64,000 nucleotides of DNA from Caballeronia insecticola (GTDB lineage: Bacteria; Pseudomonadota; Gammaproteobacteria; Burkholderiales; Burkholderiaceae): the NCBI RefSeq assembly GCF_000402035.1, contig NC_021287.1:2356001-2420000 (forward strand). The letters are read 5' to 3'. This document shows, piece by piece, positions 56,821 through 64,000 of the stretch. Within the stretch, counting starts at the first letter, position 1; every line of letters starts with the position of its first letter. The notes below the pieces were generated by a model. That model worked only from the letters and a program-made list of their open reading frames with translations, was not told the DNA's origin and made no database searches. The position numbers and the translations under genes are program-made.

Positions 56821-58770
56821 TCATTGATGCGTGGCGTGCGCCTTGTTCAGCGCCGATGCCGCAGCGCGCGCGTTGTCGCGCAATGGATTGCGCTCCCGCG
56901 CGGACCCGCCGTGCGCGCTCGAACCGTGGCCGTCCGGCGCGCCGACCAGCGGACCGAACACCGACGCGCCCTCTTCCGCCGGCAGCGCCGCGCTGCGGAA
57001 CACGCCGAACAGTTCGCGGCCGAAGCCGACTTCGTTGTCCGCCTGACGCAGCGGCGCCTCGACTTCCCGCGCCGCCCACTCGTTCACGTCGATCTCGATA
57101 TCGAGCACGCCCGCGGGCGCGTCGATCACCAGCATGTCGCCGGTGCGGACCTTGCCGAGCGGCCCGTGCAGCAGCGCTTCGGGCGATACGTGAATGACGG
57201 CCGGCACCTTGCCCGACGCGCCCGACATGCGGCCATCGGTGACGAGCGCCACATGAAAGCCCTGATCCTGCAACACGCCGAGCAGCGGCGTCAACCGATG
57301 CAGTTCCGGCATGCCGTTCGCCCGCGCGCCCTGAAAGCGCACCACGGCGACGAAATCGCGCTTCAGTTCGCCCTTGTCGAACGCTTCCTGCACTTCTTCC
57401 TGCGAATTGAAGACGATGGCCGGCGCCTTCACCACGCGATGCTCAGGCGCGACCGCCGAAATCTTGATGACGCCGCGCCCGAGCTTGCCCTGCATGAGAC
57501 GCAGGCCGCCGTCCGGTTGGAACGGCACGCCGATGCCGCGCAGCACCTTGTCGTCGTGACTTTCGGCGGCGCCGTCGACCCATTGCAGCTTGCCGTCGAT
57601 TAGCTTCGGTTCCTTCGTGTAATGCGACAGACCAAAGCCTGCAACCGTCTGCACATCTTCGTGCAGCAGCCCGCCTTCGAGCAGATTGCGCACGAGGAAC
57701 GCGACGCCGCCCGCCGCGTGGAAATGGTTCACGTCGGCCTTGCCATTCGGGTAGATCTTCGCGAGCAGCGGCACCACTTGCGAGAGTTCGTCGAAGTCGT
57801 TCCAGTCGATGATGACGCCCGCCGCCCGCGCGATCGCCACGAGATGCAGCGTGTGATTGGTCGAGCCGCCGGTCGCGAGCAACGCGACGATGCCGTTGAC
57901 GATCGCCTTTTCGTCGACGACGCGGCCGATCGGCGTGTAGTTGCCGCGCTCGTGCGTCAGGTCCAGCACGCGGCGCGCGGCCTCGGCGGTGAGCGCGTCG
58001 CGCAGCGGCGTGTGCGGATGCACGAACGCCGAACTGGGCAGATGCAGGCCCATCACTTCCATCAGCATCTGGTTGCTGTTGGCCGTGCCGTAGAACGTGC
58101 AGGTGCCGTGGCCGTGATAGGCGGCCGCTTCCGCTTCGAGCAGCGCGCTGCGGTCGCACTTGCCGGTCGCGAACTCCTGGCGCACCTTCGCCTTGTCGTC
58201 GTTGGTGAGGCCGCTCGTCATCGGGCCGGCGGGCACGAAAATGGTCGGCAGATGCCCGAACTGCAACGCGCCGATCGCCAGGCCCGGCACGATCTTGTCG
58301 CAGACGCCGAGACACAGCGCGGCGTCGAACATGTTGTGCGTGAGGGCGACCGCCGTGCTCATCGCGATCACTTCGCGCGAAAACAGCGACAGTTCCATGC
58401 CCGCGTTGCCCTGCGTGATGCCGTCGCACATGGCGGGCACGCCGCCCGCGAACTGCGCGATGCCGCCGTGCTCGCGCGCCGCCTGCTTGATGATGTCCGG
58501 AAAGCTTTTGTACGGCGCGTGCGCGGACAGCATTTCGTTATACGACGACACAATGCCGACATTCGGCTCGCGCACCGCCTTGATCGCGAATTTTTCCTGG
58601 CCTTCGAGACCGGCGAAGCCATGCGCGAGATTCGCGCACGACAGTGCGCCGCGCGCGGGGAACATGCCTTGCGCAGCGTCGATGCGCGCGAGATAGGCCG
58701 CACGCGTCGGCTTGCTGCGCTCGATGATGCGGTCGGTGACTTTTTTGAGTTGCGAATGCGGGGAAACCAT
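56821..58770 (-). CDS. edd: Phosphogluconate dehydratase
   Basis: 4Fe-4S dehydratase that converts 6-phosphogluconate to KDPG, the first Entner-Doudoroff step. The 649-residue protein shows [46 protein letters not shown] and [22 protein letters not shown], all typical, with the cluster cysteines in them. The C terminus has an extra hydrophilic tail of about 40 residues ([17 protein letters not shown]...) beyond the conserved domain. Confidence 0.96.
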   Translation of the reverse strand: MVSPHSQLKKVTDRIIERSKPTRAAYLARIDAAQGMFPARGALSCANLAHGFAGLEGQEKFAIKAVREPNVGIVSSYNEMLSAHAPYKSFPDIIKQAAREHGGIAQFAGGVPAMCDGITQGNAGMELSLFSREVIAMSTAVALTHNMFDAALCLGVCDKIVPGLAIGALQFGHLPTIFVPAGPMTSGLTNDDKAKVRQEFATGKCDRSALLEAEAAAYHGHGTCTFYGTANSNQMLMEVMGLHLPSSAFVHPHTPLRDALTAEAARRVLDLTHERGNYTPIGRVVDEKAIVNGIVALLATGGSTNHTLHLVAIARAAGVIIDWNDFDELSQVVPLLAKIYPNGKADVNHFHAAGGVAFLVRNLLEGGLLHEDVQTVAGFGLSHYTKEPKLIDGKLQWVDGAAESHDDKVLRGIGVPFQPDGGLRLMQGKLGRGVIKISAVAPEHRVVKAPAIVFNSQEEVQEAFDKGELKRDFVAVVRFQGARANGMPELHRLTPLLGVLQDQGFHVALVTDGRMSGASGKVPAVIHVSPEALLHGPLGKVRTGDMLVIDAPAGVLDIEIDVNEWAAREVEAPLRQADNEVGFGRELFGVFRSAALPAEEGASVFGPLVGAPDGHGSSAHGGSARERNPLRDNARAAASALNKAHATHQ

Positions 58771-58883
58771 CGATGCTCCTTCGTCTCACTCCCGGCGCGC
58801 CTGCCGTCGAGCTTTGGGTTTTGAATCGCGAGGAACGGCGGATTGGGTCTTTGTAGTGTCTGTGTGCCGATGTCCGGAATATT

Positions 58884-58898
58884 AGTAGAAAAACTACA
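58884..58898 (-). promoter_or_regulatory. Candidate HexR operator on the edd side
   Basis: On the minus strand TGTAGTTTTTCTACT, 114 bases before the edd start. It shares 12 of 15 bases with the site on the hexR side and has the TGTA/TAC half-sites typical of HexR sites in Pseudomonas and enterics. Confidence 0.65.
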
Positions 58899-59003
58899 CG
58901 AAGACAACGCGCTTTTCCGGCACAATCGTTAAGCGATCGCTTATCTCTGTGCCTTTTCTGGAGCGCATCTCAGGGAAATCCCTGAGATTCTTCGTCGAAA
59001 ATA

Positions 59004-59018
59004 TGTAGTATTTGTACA
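59004..59018 (+). promoter_or_regulatory. Candidate HexR operator on the hexR side
   Basis: TGTAGTATTTGTACA is a dyad with perfect TGTA/TACA ends, 54 bases before the hexR start. Confidence 0.68.
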
Positions 59019-59072
59019 AGACCGATCATCGGCTATAGTCGCAGGCAATTTTCAGCATAGGCGAGATTTCCG

Positions 59073-59912
59073 ATGTTGCTGTCCCAAGTCGAAGCGATGC
59101 GCGAACAGTTGCGCCCCTCGGAGCGCAAGCTGGCCGATTACGTGCTCGAAGCGCCGCGCGAAGTGCTCGATCTGTCGATGACCGATTTCGCCGCGCGCGC
59201 GGGCGTCAGCCAGCCGACTATCGCGCGTTTCTGTCAGGCGCTAGGTTTCTCGGGATTTCGCGAGTTCAAGATACGCCTCGCTCAAAGCGTAGCAGCCGAC
59301 GTTCCCACGGTTTATCGCGACGTGCGCAGCGACGAGCCCGCCGCCGGCGTCGCGGCGAAGGTGCTGGACCGGACCATCGGCGCGCTGATTCAGGTGCGCA
59401 ATAGTCTTTCGTCGGACAGCGTGGCGGCGGCGATCGCACTGCTGGCGCAGGCGCGGCGCATCGAGTTTTACGGCGCGGGCGGCTCGGGTATCGCCGCGCT
59501 CGACATGCAGCACAAGTTCTTCAAGCTGGGCGTGCCGTCGGTCGCCTATTCCGATCCGCATACGTACACGACTTCCGCCGCGCTGCTGGGCGACGGCGAT
59601 GTCGTCGTCGCGATCTCGAACACGGGCCGCACGCGCGACATTCTGGACGCGTGCAAATCGGCGCTGCACGGCGGCGCGAAGGTCATCGCGATCACGCACG
59701 GCAACTCGCCGCTCGCGCGCATGGCGACGGTCGGACTCTTCGCCAACGTCGATGAAGACACGGATATTTTTTCGCCGATGACGTCACGCGTTTCGCATCT
59801 CGCGATCGGCGACATTCTGGCGGTGGGCCTTGCGCTCGCGCGCGGGCCGGAACTGGCGGAGAAGCTCGCCGAAGCGAAAGACGTGCTGGAGAGCCGGCGC
59901 GTGGGCACGTGA
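59073..59912 (+). CDS. hexR: RpiR/HexR-family regulator of the Entner-Doudoroff genes
   Basis: A 279-residue regulator with an N-terminal RpiR helix-turn-helix (about 1-75, MTDFAARAGVSQPTIARFCQALGFSGFREFK) and a C-terminal SIS sugar-phosphate-binding domain (about 120-250, RRIEFYGAGGSGIAALDMQHKF and AISNTGRTRDIL). HexR represses edd and related genes and is released by KDPG. It is divergent from edd with paired operator-like sites between them. Confidence 0.9.
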   Translation: MLLSQVEAMREQLRPSERKLADYVLEAPREVLDLSMTDFAARAGVSQPTIARFCQALGFSGFREFKIRLAQSVAADVPTVYRDVRSDEPAAGVAAKVLDRTIGALIQVRNSLSSDSVAAAIALLAQARRIEFYGAGGSGIAALDMQHKFFKLGVPSVAYSDPHTYTTSAALLGDGDVVVAISNTGRTRDILDACKSALHGGAKVIAITHGNSPLARMATVGLFANVDEDTDIFSPMTSRVSHLAIGDILAVGLALARGPELAEKLAEAKDVLESRRVGT

Positions 59913-59930
59913 GCCGCGCGCGCGGCCCAC

Positions 59931-59948
59931 GCTAAAAACGCTAAAAAC
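59931..59948. repeat. 9-bp tandem duplication abutting the hemJ stop codon
   Basis: Two perfect copies of gctaaaaac occupy 59931-59939 and 59940-59948. The next three bases are the hemJ stop (complement of 59949-59951). Confidence 0.85.
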
Positions 59949-60365
59949 TCAGAATGGCTTGATGACGACGAGCAGCGTCGCGCCGAGCAACCCGAGCACG
60001 GGCAATTCGTTGAACATGCGGTACCATTTGTCCGAGCGCGTGTTTTCGCCGCGCTGGAAGGTATGCAGCAGGCGCCCGCAATACGCGTGATACACGATGA
60101 TCAGCGCGACGATCGTGAGCTTTGCGTGCAGCCAGCCCTGCCCCGCGCCGATCCCGACGACGAGCCACAGCCACAACCCGCAGGCGAGCGCCGGCACCGC
60201 GATGAACGTCATGAAGCGAAACAACTTGCGCGCCATCAGCAACAGGCGCGCGGTGGCGGCGGCGTCCGTTTCCATCGCGAGGTTCACGAAAATGCGCGGC
60301 AGATAAAAAAGCCCCGCGAACCACGAAGCCACCAGCACGATATGCAGCGATTTGATCCAGAGCAT
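59949..60365 (-). CDS. hemJ: Protoporphyrinogen IX oxidase HemJ
   Basis: A 138-residue membrane protein of the HemJ (UPF0093/CopD-like) family, which oxidises protoporphyrinogen IX to protoporphyrin IX in heme synthesis. It has four hydrophobic helices. The conserved His8 lies in MLWIKSLHIVLVASWFAGLFYLPRIFV, and the conserved Lys in LHAKLTIVALIIVYHAYC. It follows proA by 58 bases on the same strand. Confidence 0.9.
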   Translation of the reverse strand: MLWIKSLHIVLVASWFAGLFYLPRIFVNLAMETDAAATARLLLMARKLFRFMTFIAVPALACGLWLWLVVGIGAGQGWLHAKLTIVALIIVYHAYCGRLLHTFQRGENTRSDKWYRMFNELPVLGLLGATLLVVIKPF

Positions 60366-60423
60366 CGTTCTTGTCGTTCGGGCGTGCTTGTTGGTGGAAT
60401 TGTTGCGGAAAGGATGAGCGGGA

Positions 60424-61695
60424 TTACCGGCGCACTTCCCCGCGGCCGAGCACGACGTATTTCAGCGACGTCAGCCCGTCCAGCCCGACCGGGCCGCGCG
60501 CGTGCAGCTTGTCGTTCGAAATGCCGATTTCTGCGCCCAGCCCGAACTCGAAGCCATCGGCGAAACGCGTCGACGCGTTGACCATCACGCTCGCCGAATC
60601 GACTTCGCGCAGGAAACGCATCGCGCGGTCGTGGTCTTCGGTGACGATCGCGTCGGTGTGATGCGAGCCGTAGGTGTTGATATGGTCGATGGCTTCGTCG
60701 AGACCGCCGACGACCTTGATCGACAGAATCGGCGCGAGATATTCCGTGCTCCAGTCTTCCTCGGTCGCGTCCACGAGCGAGCCGATCCGCGCCGCTTCCA
60801 GCACGGCGCGCGCTTCGGCGTCGACGCGCAGTTCGACCTCCTTCGCCTGATACGCGCGCGCGAGCGGCGGCAGCGCCTCGCCCGCAATGCCGCGCGCGAC
60901 GAGCAGCGTTTCCATCGTGTTGCAGGTGCCGTAACGATGCGTCTTCGCGTTGTCGCAAATGGCCGCCGCCTTGCCGAGATCCGCGCGATCGTCCACGTAG
61001 ACGTGGCAGATGCCGTCCAGATGCTTGATCATCGGCACGCGGGATTCTTCCATCAGCCGCGCGATCAGGCTCTTGCCGCCGCGCGGCACGATCACGTCGA
61101 CGAATTCGGTCATCGTGATGAGCTTGCCGACCGCCGCGCGATCCGCCGTCTCGACGACCTGCACGGCGTCCTGCGGCAAACCGGCTGCCGCAAGCCCGAT
61201 GCCGATCAGCTTCGCGAGCGCCGTGTTGCATTCGAGCGCTTCGGAGCCGCCGCGCAGAATGGTTGCGTTGCCGGATTTGAGACAAAGCGCGGCGGCGTCG
61301 ATGGTCACGTTCGGCCGCGATTCGTAGATGATGCCGATCACGCCGAGCGGCACGCGCATTTGTCCGACCTGAATGCCGCTCGGGCGAAACTTGAGCCCGC
61401 TGATTTCGCCGATCGGATCGGCGAGGCCGGCGACCTGGCGCAGGCCTTCGACCATCGTGTCGAGCGCCTTCTCCGAGAGCGTCAGGCGGTCGATGAACGC
61501 GGCGTCGTGGCCTTTTTCGCGCGCCCGGGCGAGATCGCGCGCGTTCGCCTGCTTGAGCGCCTCGCGCTCGCGTTCGATGGCGTCGGCCACCGCCAGCAGC
61601 GCCGCGTTCTTCGCAGCCGTGGACGCCCGCGCCATCGCGCGCGACGCCGTGCGGGCGCGGCGGCCGAGGTCGGTCATGTATTGATCGATGTTCAT
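60424..61695 (-). CDS. proA: Gamma-glutamyl phosphate reductase
   Basis: NADPH-dependent reductase forming glutamate 5-semialdehyde in proline synthesis. The 423-residue protein has the family signature block [29 protein letters not shown] and the catalytic cysteine in [15 protein letters not shown] chose the ATG at 61695 ([15 protein letters not shown]); the frame is open further upstream. proB is not in the window. Confidence 0.96.
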   Translation of the reverse strand: MNIDQYMTDLGRRARTASRAMARASTAAKNAALLAVADAIEREREALKQANARDLARAREKGHDAAFIDRLTLSEKALDTMVEGLRQVAGLADPIGEISGLKFRPSGIQVGQMRVPLGVIGIIYESRPNVTIDAAALCLKSGNATILRGGSEALECNTALAKLIGIGLAAAGLPQDAVQVVETADRAAVGKLITMTEFVDVIVPRGGKSLIARLMEESRVPMIKHLDGICHVYVDDRADLGKAAAICDNAKTHRYGTCNTMETLLVARGIAGEALPPLARAYQAKEVELRVDAEARAVLEAARIGSLVDATEEDWSTEYLAPILSIKVVGGLDEAIDHINTYGSHHTDAIVTEDHDRAMRFLREVDSASVMVNASTRFADGFEFGLGAEIGISNDKLHARGPVGLDGLTSLKYVVLGRGEVRR

Positions 61696-61801
61696 CGTCA
61701 GTCTCGTTTCGTGAGCGGAGGCGCGCAGCAAGGCGCCTCGGAGGCACAGAATCACATTTTAAGCGGTTGTGCGCGCGGCAACAGCGCACGACGAAGGCGG
61801 C

Positions 61802-62881
61802 CTAGCGACGCGGCCGTGGCGCCGATGCCGGTTTGCCGCCTGCGACCGCCATCGCCAGTTCGAACATGCCGGCCCACGGATCGGGCGGCGGCTCGCTGCC
61901 GCGCTTGCCCGTGCTGCCGGACAAACCCTTGACCTGACGATCGAGCCGCGCCGCCAGCGACAGCGCGCGTTCCAGCGCTTCGTCGGTCACGCGTGCGAGC
62001 GCCGGGCCGATCAGCCGTTCGCGCGGCCCCCACACGCGGTTCTCGCGCATGAGCGTGGCAAGCGGCTTGCCCGACGCGACGCCGCGCTTGATGCGCAACA
62101 GCGTGCGCACTTCCTCGACGAGCGCCCACAGCACGAGCACGGCGGCCTCGCCTTCGCCCTTCAGGCCGTCGAGCATGCGCGCGAGGCGCCCGATATCGCC
62201 GGTGAGCATCGCTTCGTTGAGCTTGAACACGTCGTAGCGCGCGACATTGAGCACGGCGTCGTGGATCTGCTCGAAGGTGAGCACGCCTTCGGGATACAAA
62301 AGCCCGAGCTTCTGGATTTCCTGATGCGCGGCCAGCAGATTGCCTTCCACCCGTTCTGCCACGAATGCGAGCGCGCGCCGCCCTTCTTCGCCCGGCGCCA
62401 CGCGCTGGCCTTGTTGCGCGAGCCGCTGACCGACCCACATCGGCAATTGCGCGCGCTCGACCGGATCGATCTTCAGCGCGACGCCCGCGCCGAGCAACGC
62501 CGAAAACCACGCGGATTTCTGCGTTGCGGCGTCCAGACGCGGCAGCGTGACGAGCGTCACGACATCGGGATTGTCGGCGCCGGCGAGCGTCTTCAGCGCG
62601 TCTGCGCCTTCCTTGCCGGGCTTGCCGGTGGGAATGCGCAACTCGATCAGCTGACGGTCGCCGAACAGCGACATCGACTGCGTCGCCCCGATGAGCGCGC
62701 TCCAGTCGAAGCCGCGCTCGACCGTGAACACGGAGCGGTCCGTAAAACCGCTCGCGCGCGCGGTGGCCCGGATGCGGTCGCACGCTTCCTGCGCGAGCAG
62801 ATGCTCGTCGCCGTAGACGACGTACAGACCCTTCAGGCCTTTCGCGAGATGCGCATCGAGCGCGTCGAGCTTCAGTTGCAT
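61802..62881 (-). CDS. holA: DNA polymerase III delta subunit
   Basis: Clamp-loader subunit that opens the beta clamp. The 359-residue protein starts MQLKLDALDAHLAKGLKGLYVVYGDEHLL and has the AAA-like fold without a working Walker A, normal for HolA. The C-terminal half contains NVARYDVFKLNEAML and the collar region. It follows lptE by 19 bases. Confidence 0.95.
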   Translation of the reverse strand: MQLKLDALDAHLAKGLKGLYVVYGDEHLLAQEACDRIRATARASGFTDRSVFTVERGFDWSALIGATQSMSLFGDRQLIELRIPTGKPGKEGADALKTLAGADNPDVVTLVTLPRLDAATQKSAWFSALLGAGVALKIDPVERAQLPMWVGQRLAQQGQRVAPGEEGRRALAFVAERVEGNLLAAHQEIQKLGLLYPEGVLTFEQIHDAVLNVARYDVFKLNEAMLTGDIGRLARMLDGLKGEGEAAVLVLWALVEEVRTLLRIKRGVASGKPLATLMRENRVWGPRERLIGPALARVTDEALERALSLAARLDRQVKGLSGSTGKRGSEPPPDPWAGMFELAMAVAGGKPASAPRPRR

Positions 62882-62900
62882 GAGCGAGCGCCGCGGACGA

Positions 62901-63503
62901 TCAGAGCGGCGGCGTCGGCAGCGGCGCGCGCGGCGCGACGCCCGGCGTCTGCTCGCCCGGCGCCGGATGCAGCGAACGCACGACCGCCAGACGGCGCGTC
63001 AGCTGATCGACGGCGTCGTTGCGCATGTCGTTGTAGAGGAGCGTCGCTTCCTGCCCTTTGGCGAGCGTGTACTGGTCGCTGTAGGTCATCGCGCGATTCA
63101 GCGCAATCACGCTCGGCGGGATCAGCAGCGTGCCGTCGGCGCCATACAGCGAGTAGCTCAGGTTGTAGATGAGCTCATATTCCTGCACCACGCCCTGCGA
63201 ATTCAGGCTGAGCGTGCTGAGACCCGTGCCTTCCGACAGATTGAGCGTTGCGTCCGGCTTCTCGAACGGCTTGACGATGACCGTGTCGCTGCCGCCCTGC
63301 ACCAGGCGCTCGAGACGCGCGACCATCTGCGGCGCGCCGCCCGTGATCGCCAGCCGCTTGAACGCGTAGTCCTGCTGTCCGCGCAACTGGAAGCCGCATG
63401 CGGACAGCGCGGCCGCGCCGCCCAAGAGCGCGAGAAACGAACGCCTGCTTACGCCTTTTTCGACGGCTTTCCCGGTCACATCGACTCCCTTGGCTTTGCG
63501 CAT
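62901..63503 (-). CDS. lptE: LPS-assembly lipoprotein LptE with a Tat-like lipoprotein signal
   Basis: Outer-membrane lipoprotein that plugs the LptD barrel. The 200-residue precursor has SRRSFLALLGGAAALSAC, with the lipidated Cys at residue 36 and a twin-arginine SRRSFL motif at 19-24, which would suit Tat export. The mature part begins CGFQLRGQQDYAFKRL, the typical LptE start. The ATG at 63503 overlaps the leuS stop by one base (TGATG). Confidence 0.93.
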   Translation of the reverse strand: MRKAKGVDVTGKAVEKGVSRRSFLALLGGAAALSACGFQLRGQQDYAFKRLAITGGAPQMVARLERLVQGGSDTVIVKPFEKPDATLNLSEGTGLSTLSLNSQGVVQEYELIYNLSYSLYGADGTLLIPPSVIALNRAMTYSDQYTLAKGQEATLLYNDMRNDAVDQLTRRLAVVRSLHPAPGEQTPGVAPRAPLPTPPL

Positions 63504-64000
63504 CAAACGACCACGTTCACGAGACGGCCCGGCACCACGATCACCTTCTTCGGCGCGCGGCCTTCCGCAAACTTCTCGAACATTTCATGCGCGACCGCCG
63601 CTTTCTCGATAGCTTCGCGCGATGCGTCCTTCGCCACCGTCAGCGCGCCGCGCACTTTGCCGTTCACTTGCAGCACGAGTTCGATCTCCGCCTGTTCGAG
63701 CGCGGCTTCGTCGACCTTGGGCCAGGGCGCGTCGAGCAGCGGACCGAAGCTGGCGTCGTAACCGAGTTCCGACCACAACTGGAACGTGACGTGCGGCACC
63801 ACCGGATACAGCACGCGCAACAGCACGCTGAAGGTTTCGTTGAGCACGCCGTCGCCCGCGCTCTTCGCGCCGTCGAGCGCGTTGAGCATCTTCATGGCGG
63901 CGGACACGACCGTGTTGTACTGCAGACGGCCGTAGTCGAAATCGGCCTGCTTGAGCACGGTGTAAATTTCGCGGCGCAGCGCTTTGTCGGCGTCGCCGAG
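63503..64000 (-). CDS. leuS: Leucyl-tRNA synthetase, C-terminal part (5' end outside window)
   Basis: The frame runs off the right edge. It covers about 165 residues of the anticodon-binding and C-terminal domains, including [36 protein letters not shown] and the end [13 protein letters not shown], which is typical of LeuS. It is the first gene of leuS-lptE-holA in this orientation. Confidence 0.95.
   Translation of the reverse strand, partial: LGDADKALRREIYTVLKQADFDYGRLQYNTVVSAAMKMLNALDGAKSAGDGVLNETFSVLLRVLYPVVPHVTFQLWSELGYDASFGPLLDAPWPKVDEAALEQAEIELVLQVNGKVRGALTVAKDASREAIEKAAVAHEMFEKFAEGRAPKKVIVVPGRLVNVVV

Larger units (their letters stand above)
58771..59072. other. Divergent regulatory region between edd and hexR
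   Basis: 302 bases with no gene. It holds the two operator-like palindromes listed separately. Bases around 58975-58990 contain CAGGGAAATCCCTGAG, an imperfect dyad (CTCAGGGA/TCCCTGAG). Confidence 0.6.

Overview
The window looks like a piece of the main chromosome of a GC-rich betaproteobacterium of the Burkholderiaceae, most likely of the Paraburkholderia/Caballeronia group. The evidence is the gene content and order (lptD-surA-pdxA-rsmA, tolQRAB-pal-cpoB, kynBUA with an Lrp-type regulator, edd-eda with a RpiR/HexR-type regulator, leuS-lptE-holA), the strong G/C bias at third codon positions and the DUF883/YqjE-like/DUF3318 trio. This is inferred from reading the sequence, not from a database search. 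No prophage, insertion sequence, CRISPR array or rRNA operon is visible; almost all of it is core or housekeeping DNA.

Layout. 1-13 kb: end of argF, argG, murB, yajQ, plsY, a YbaK-type deacylase, xerD-ogt-queG, tsaE-amiC, an EamA transporter, a small secreted protein, a pirin and a CnoX/YbbN-type thioredoxin. 13-24.6 kb: tcdA, pdxH, cfa, a DUF72 protein, msrA, a flavin reductase, then the tryptophan-kynurenine block (Lrp-type regulator divergent from kynB-kynU-kynA) and an IclR regulator divergent from glutaryl-CoA dehydrogenase. 24.8-29 kb: three small envelope genes and a tightly overlapping minor-pilin operon (fimT-pilV-pilW-pilX-pilE). 29-38 kb: nrdR, glyA, a short-chain dehydrogenase, ybgC-tolQ-tolR-tolA-tolB-pal-cpoB and a tRNA-Lys gene.

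38.4-44.7 kb is the most unusual part. It holds a WYL-domain regulator, a tail-to-tail operon of a SbcD/YhaO-like nuclease and a 1158-residue SbcC/YhaN-like ATPase, and a small 84-residue protein transcribed divergently from that operon. Three promoters here (wyl, nuclease operon, small protein) carry the same oriented 19-bp dyad, with TGTCCC as the promoter-proximal half, 8-9 bases before a -10-like hexamer and with no -35 hexamer. This points to one WYL-controlled module that probably includes the small protein.

44.7-64 kb: rsmA-pdxA-surA-lptD, the MurNAc recycling pair amgK-murU, purB, an Entner-Doudoroff/gluconate block (edd, eda, GntP permease, gntK) facing a hexR-type regulator with two matching operator-like sites, then hemJ, proA, holA, lptE and the end of leuS.

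A second recurring theme is short tandem repeats (8-12 bp) at gene ends. At tolB and the pirin gene the 12-bp unit contains the stop codon, so each copy adds another in-frame stop. murB, msrA, hemJ, the thioredoxin gene and the 5' side of tcdA show related repeats.
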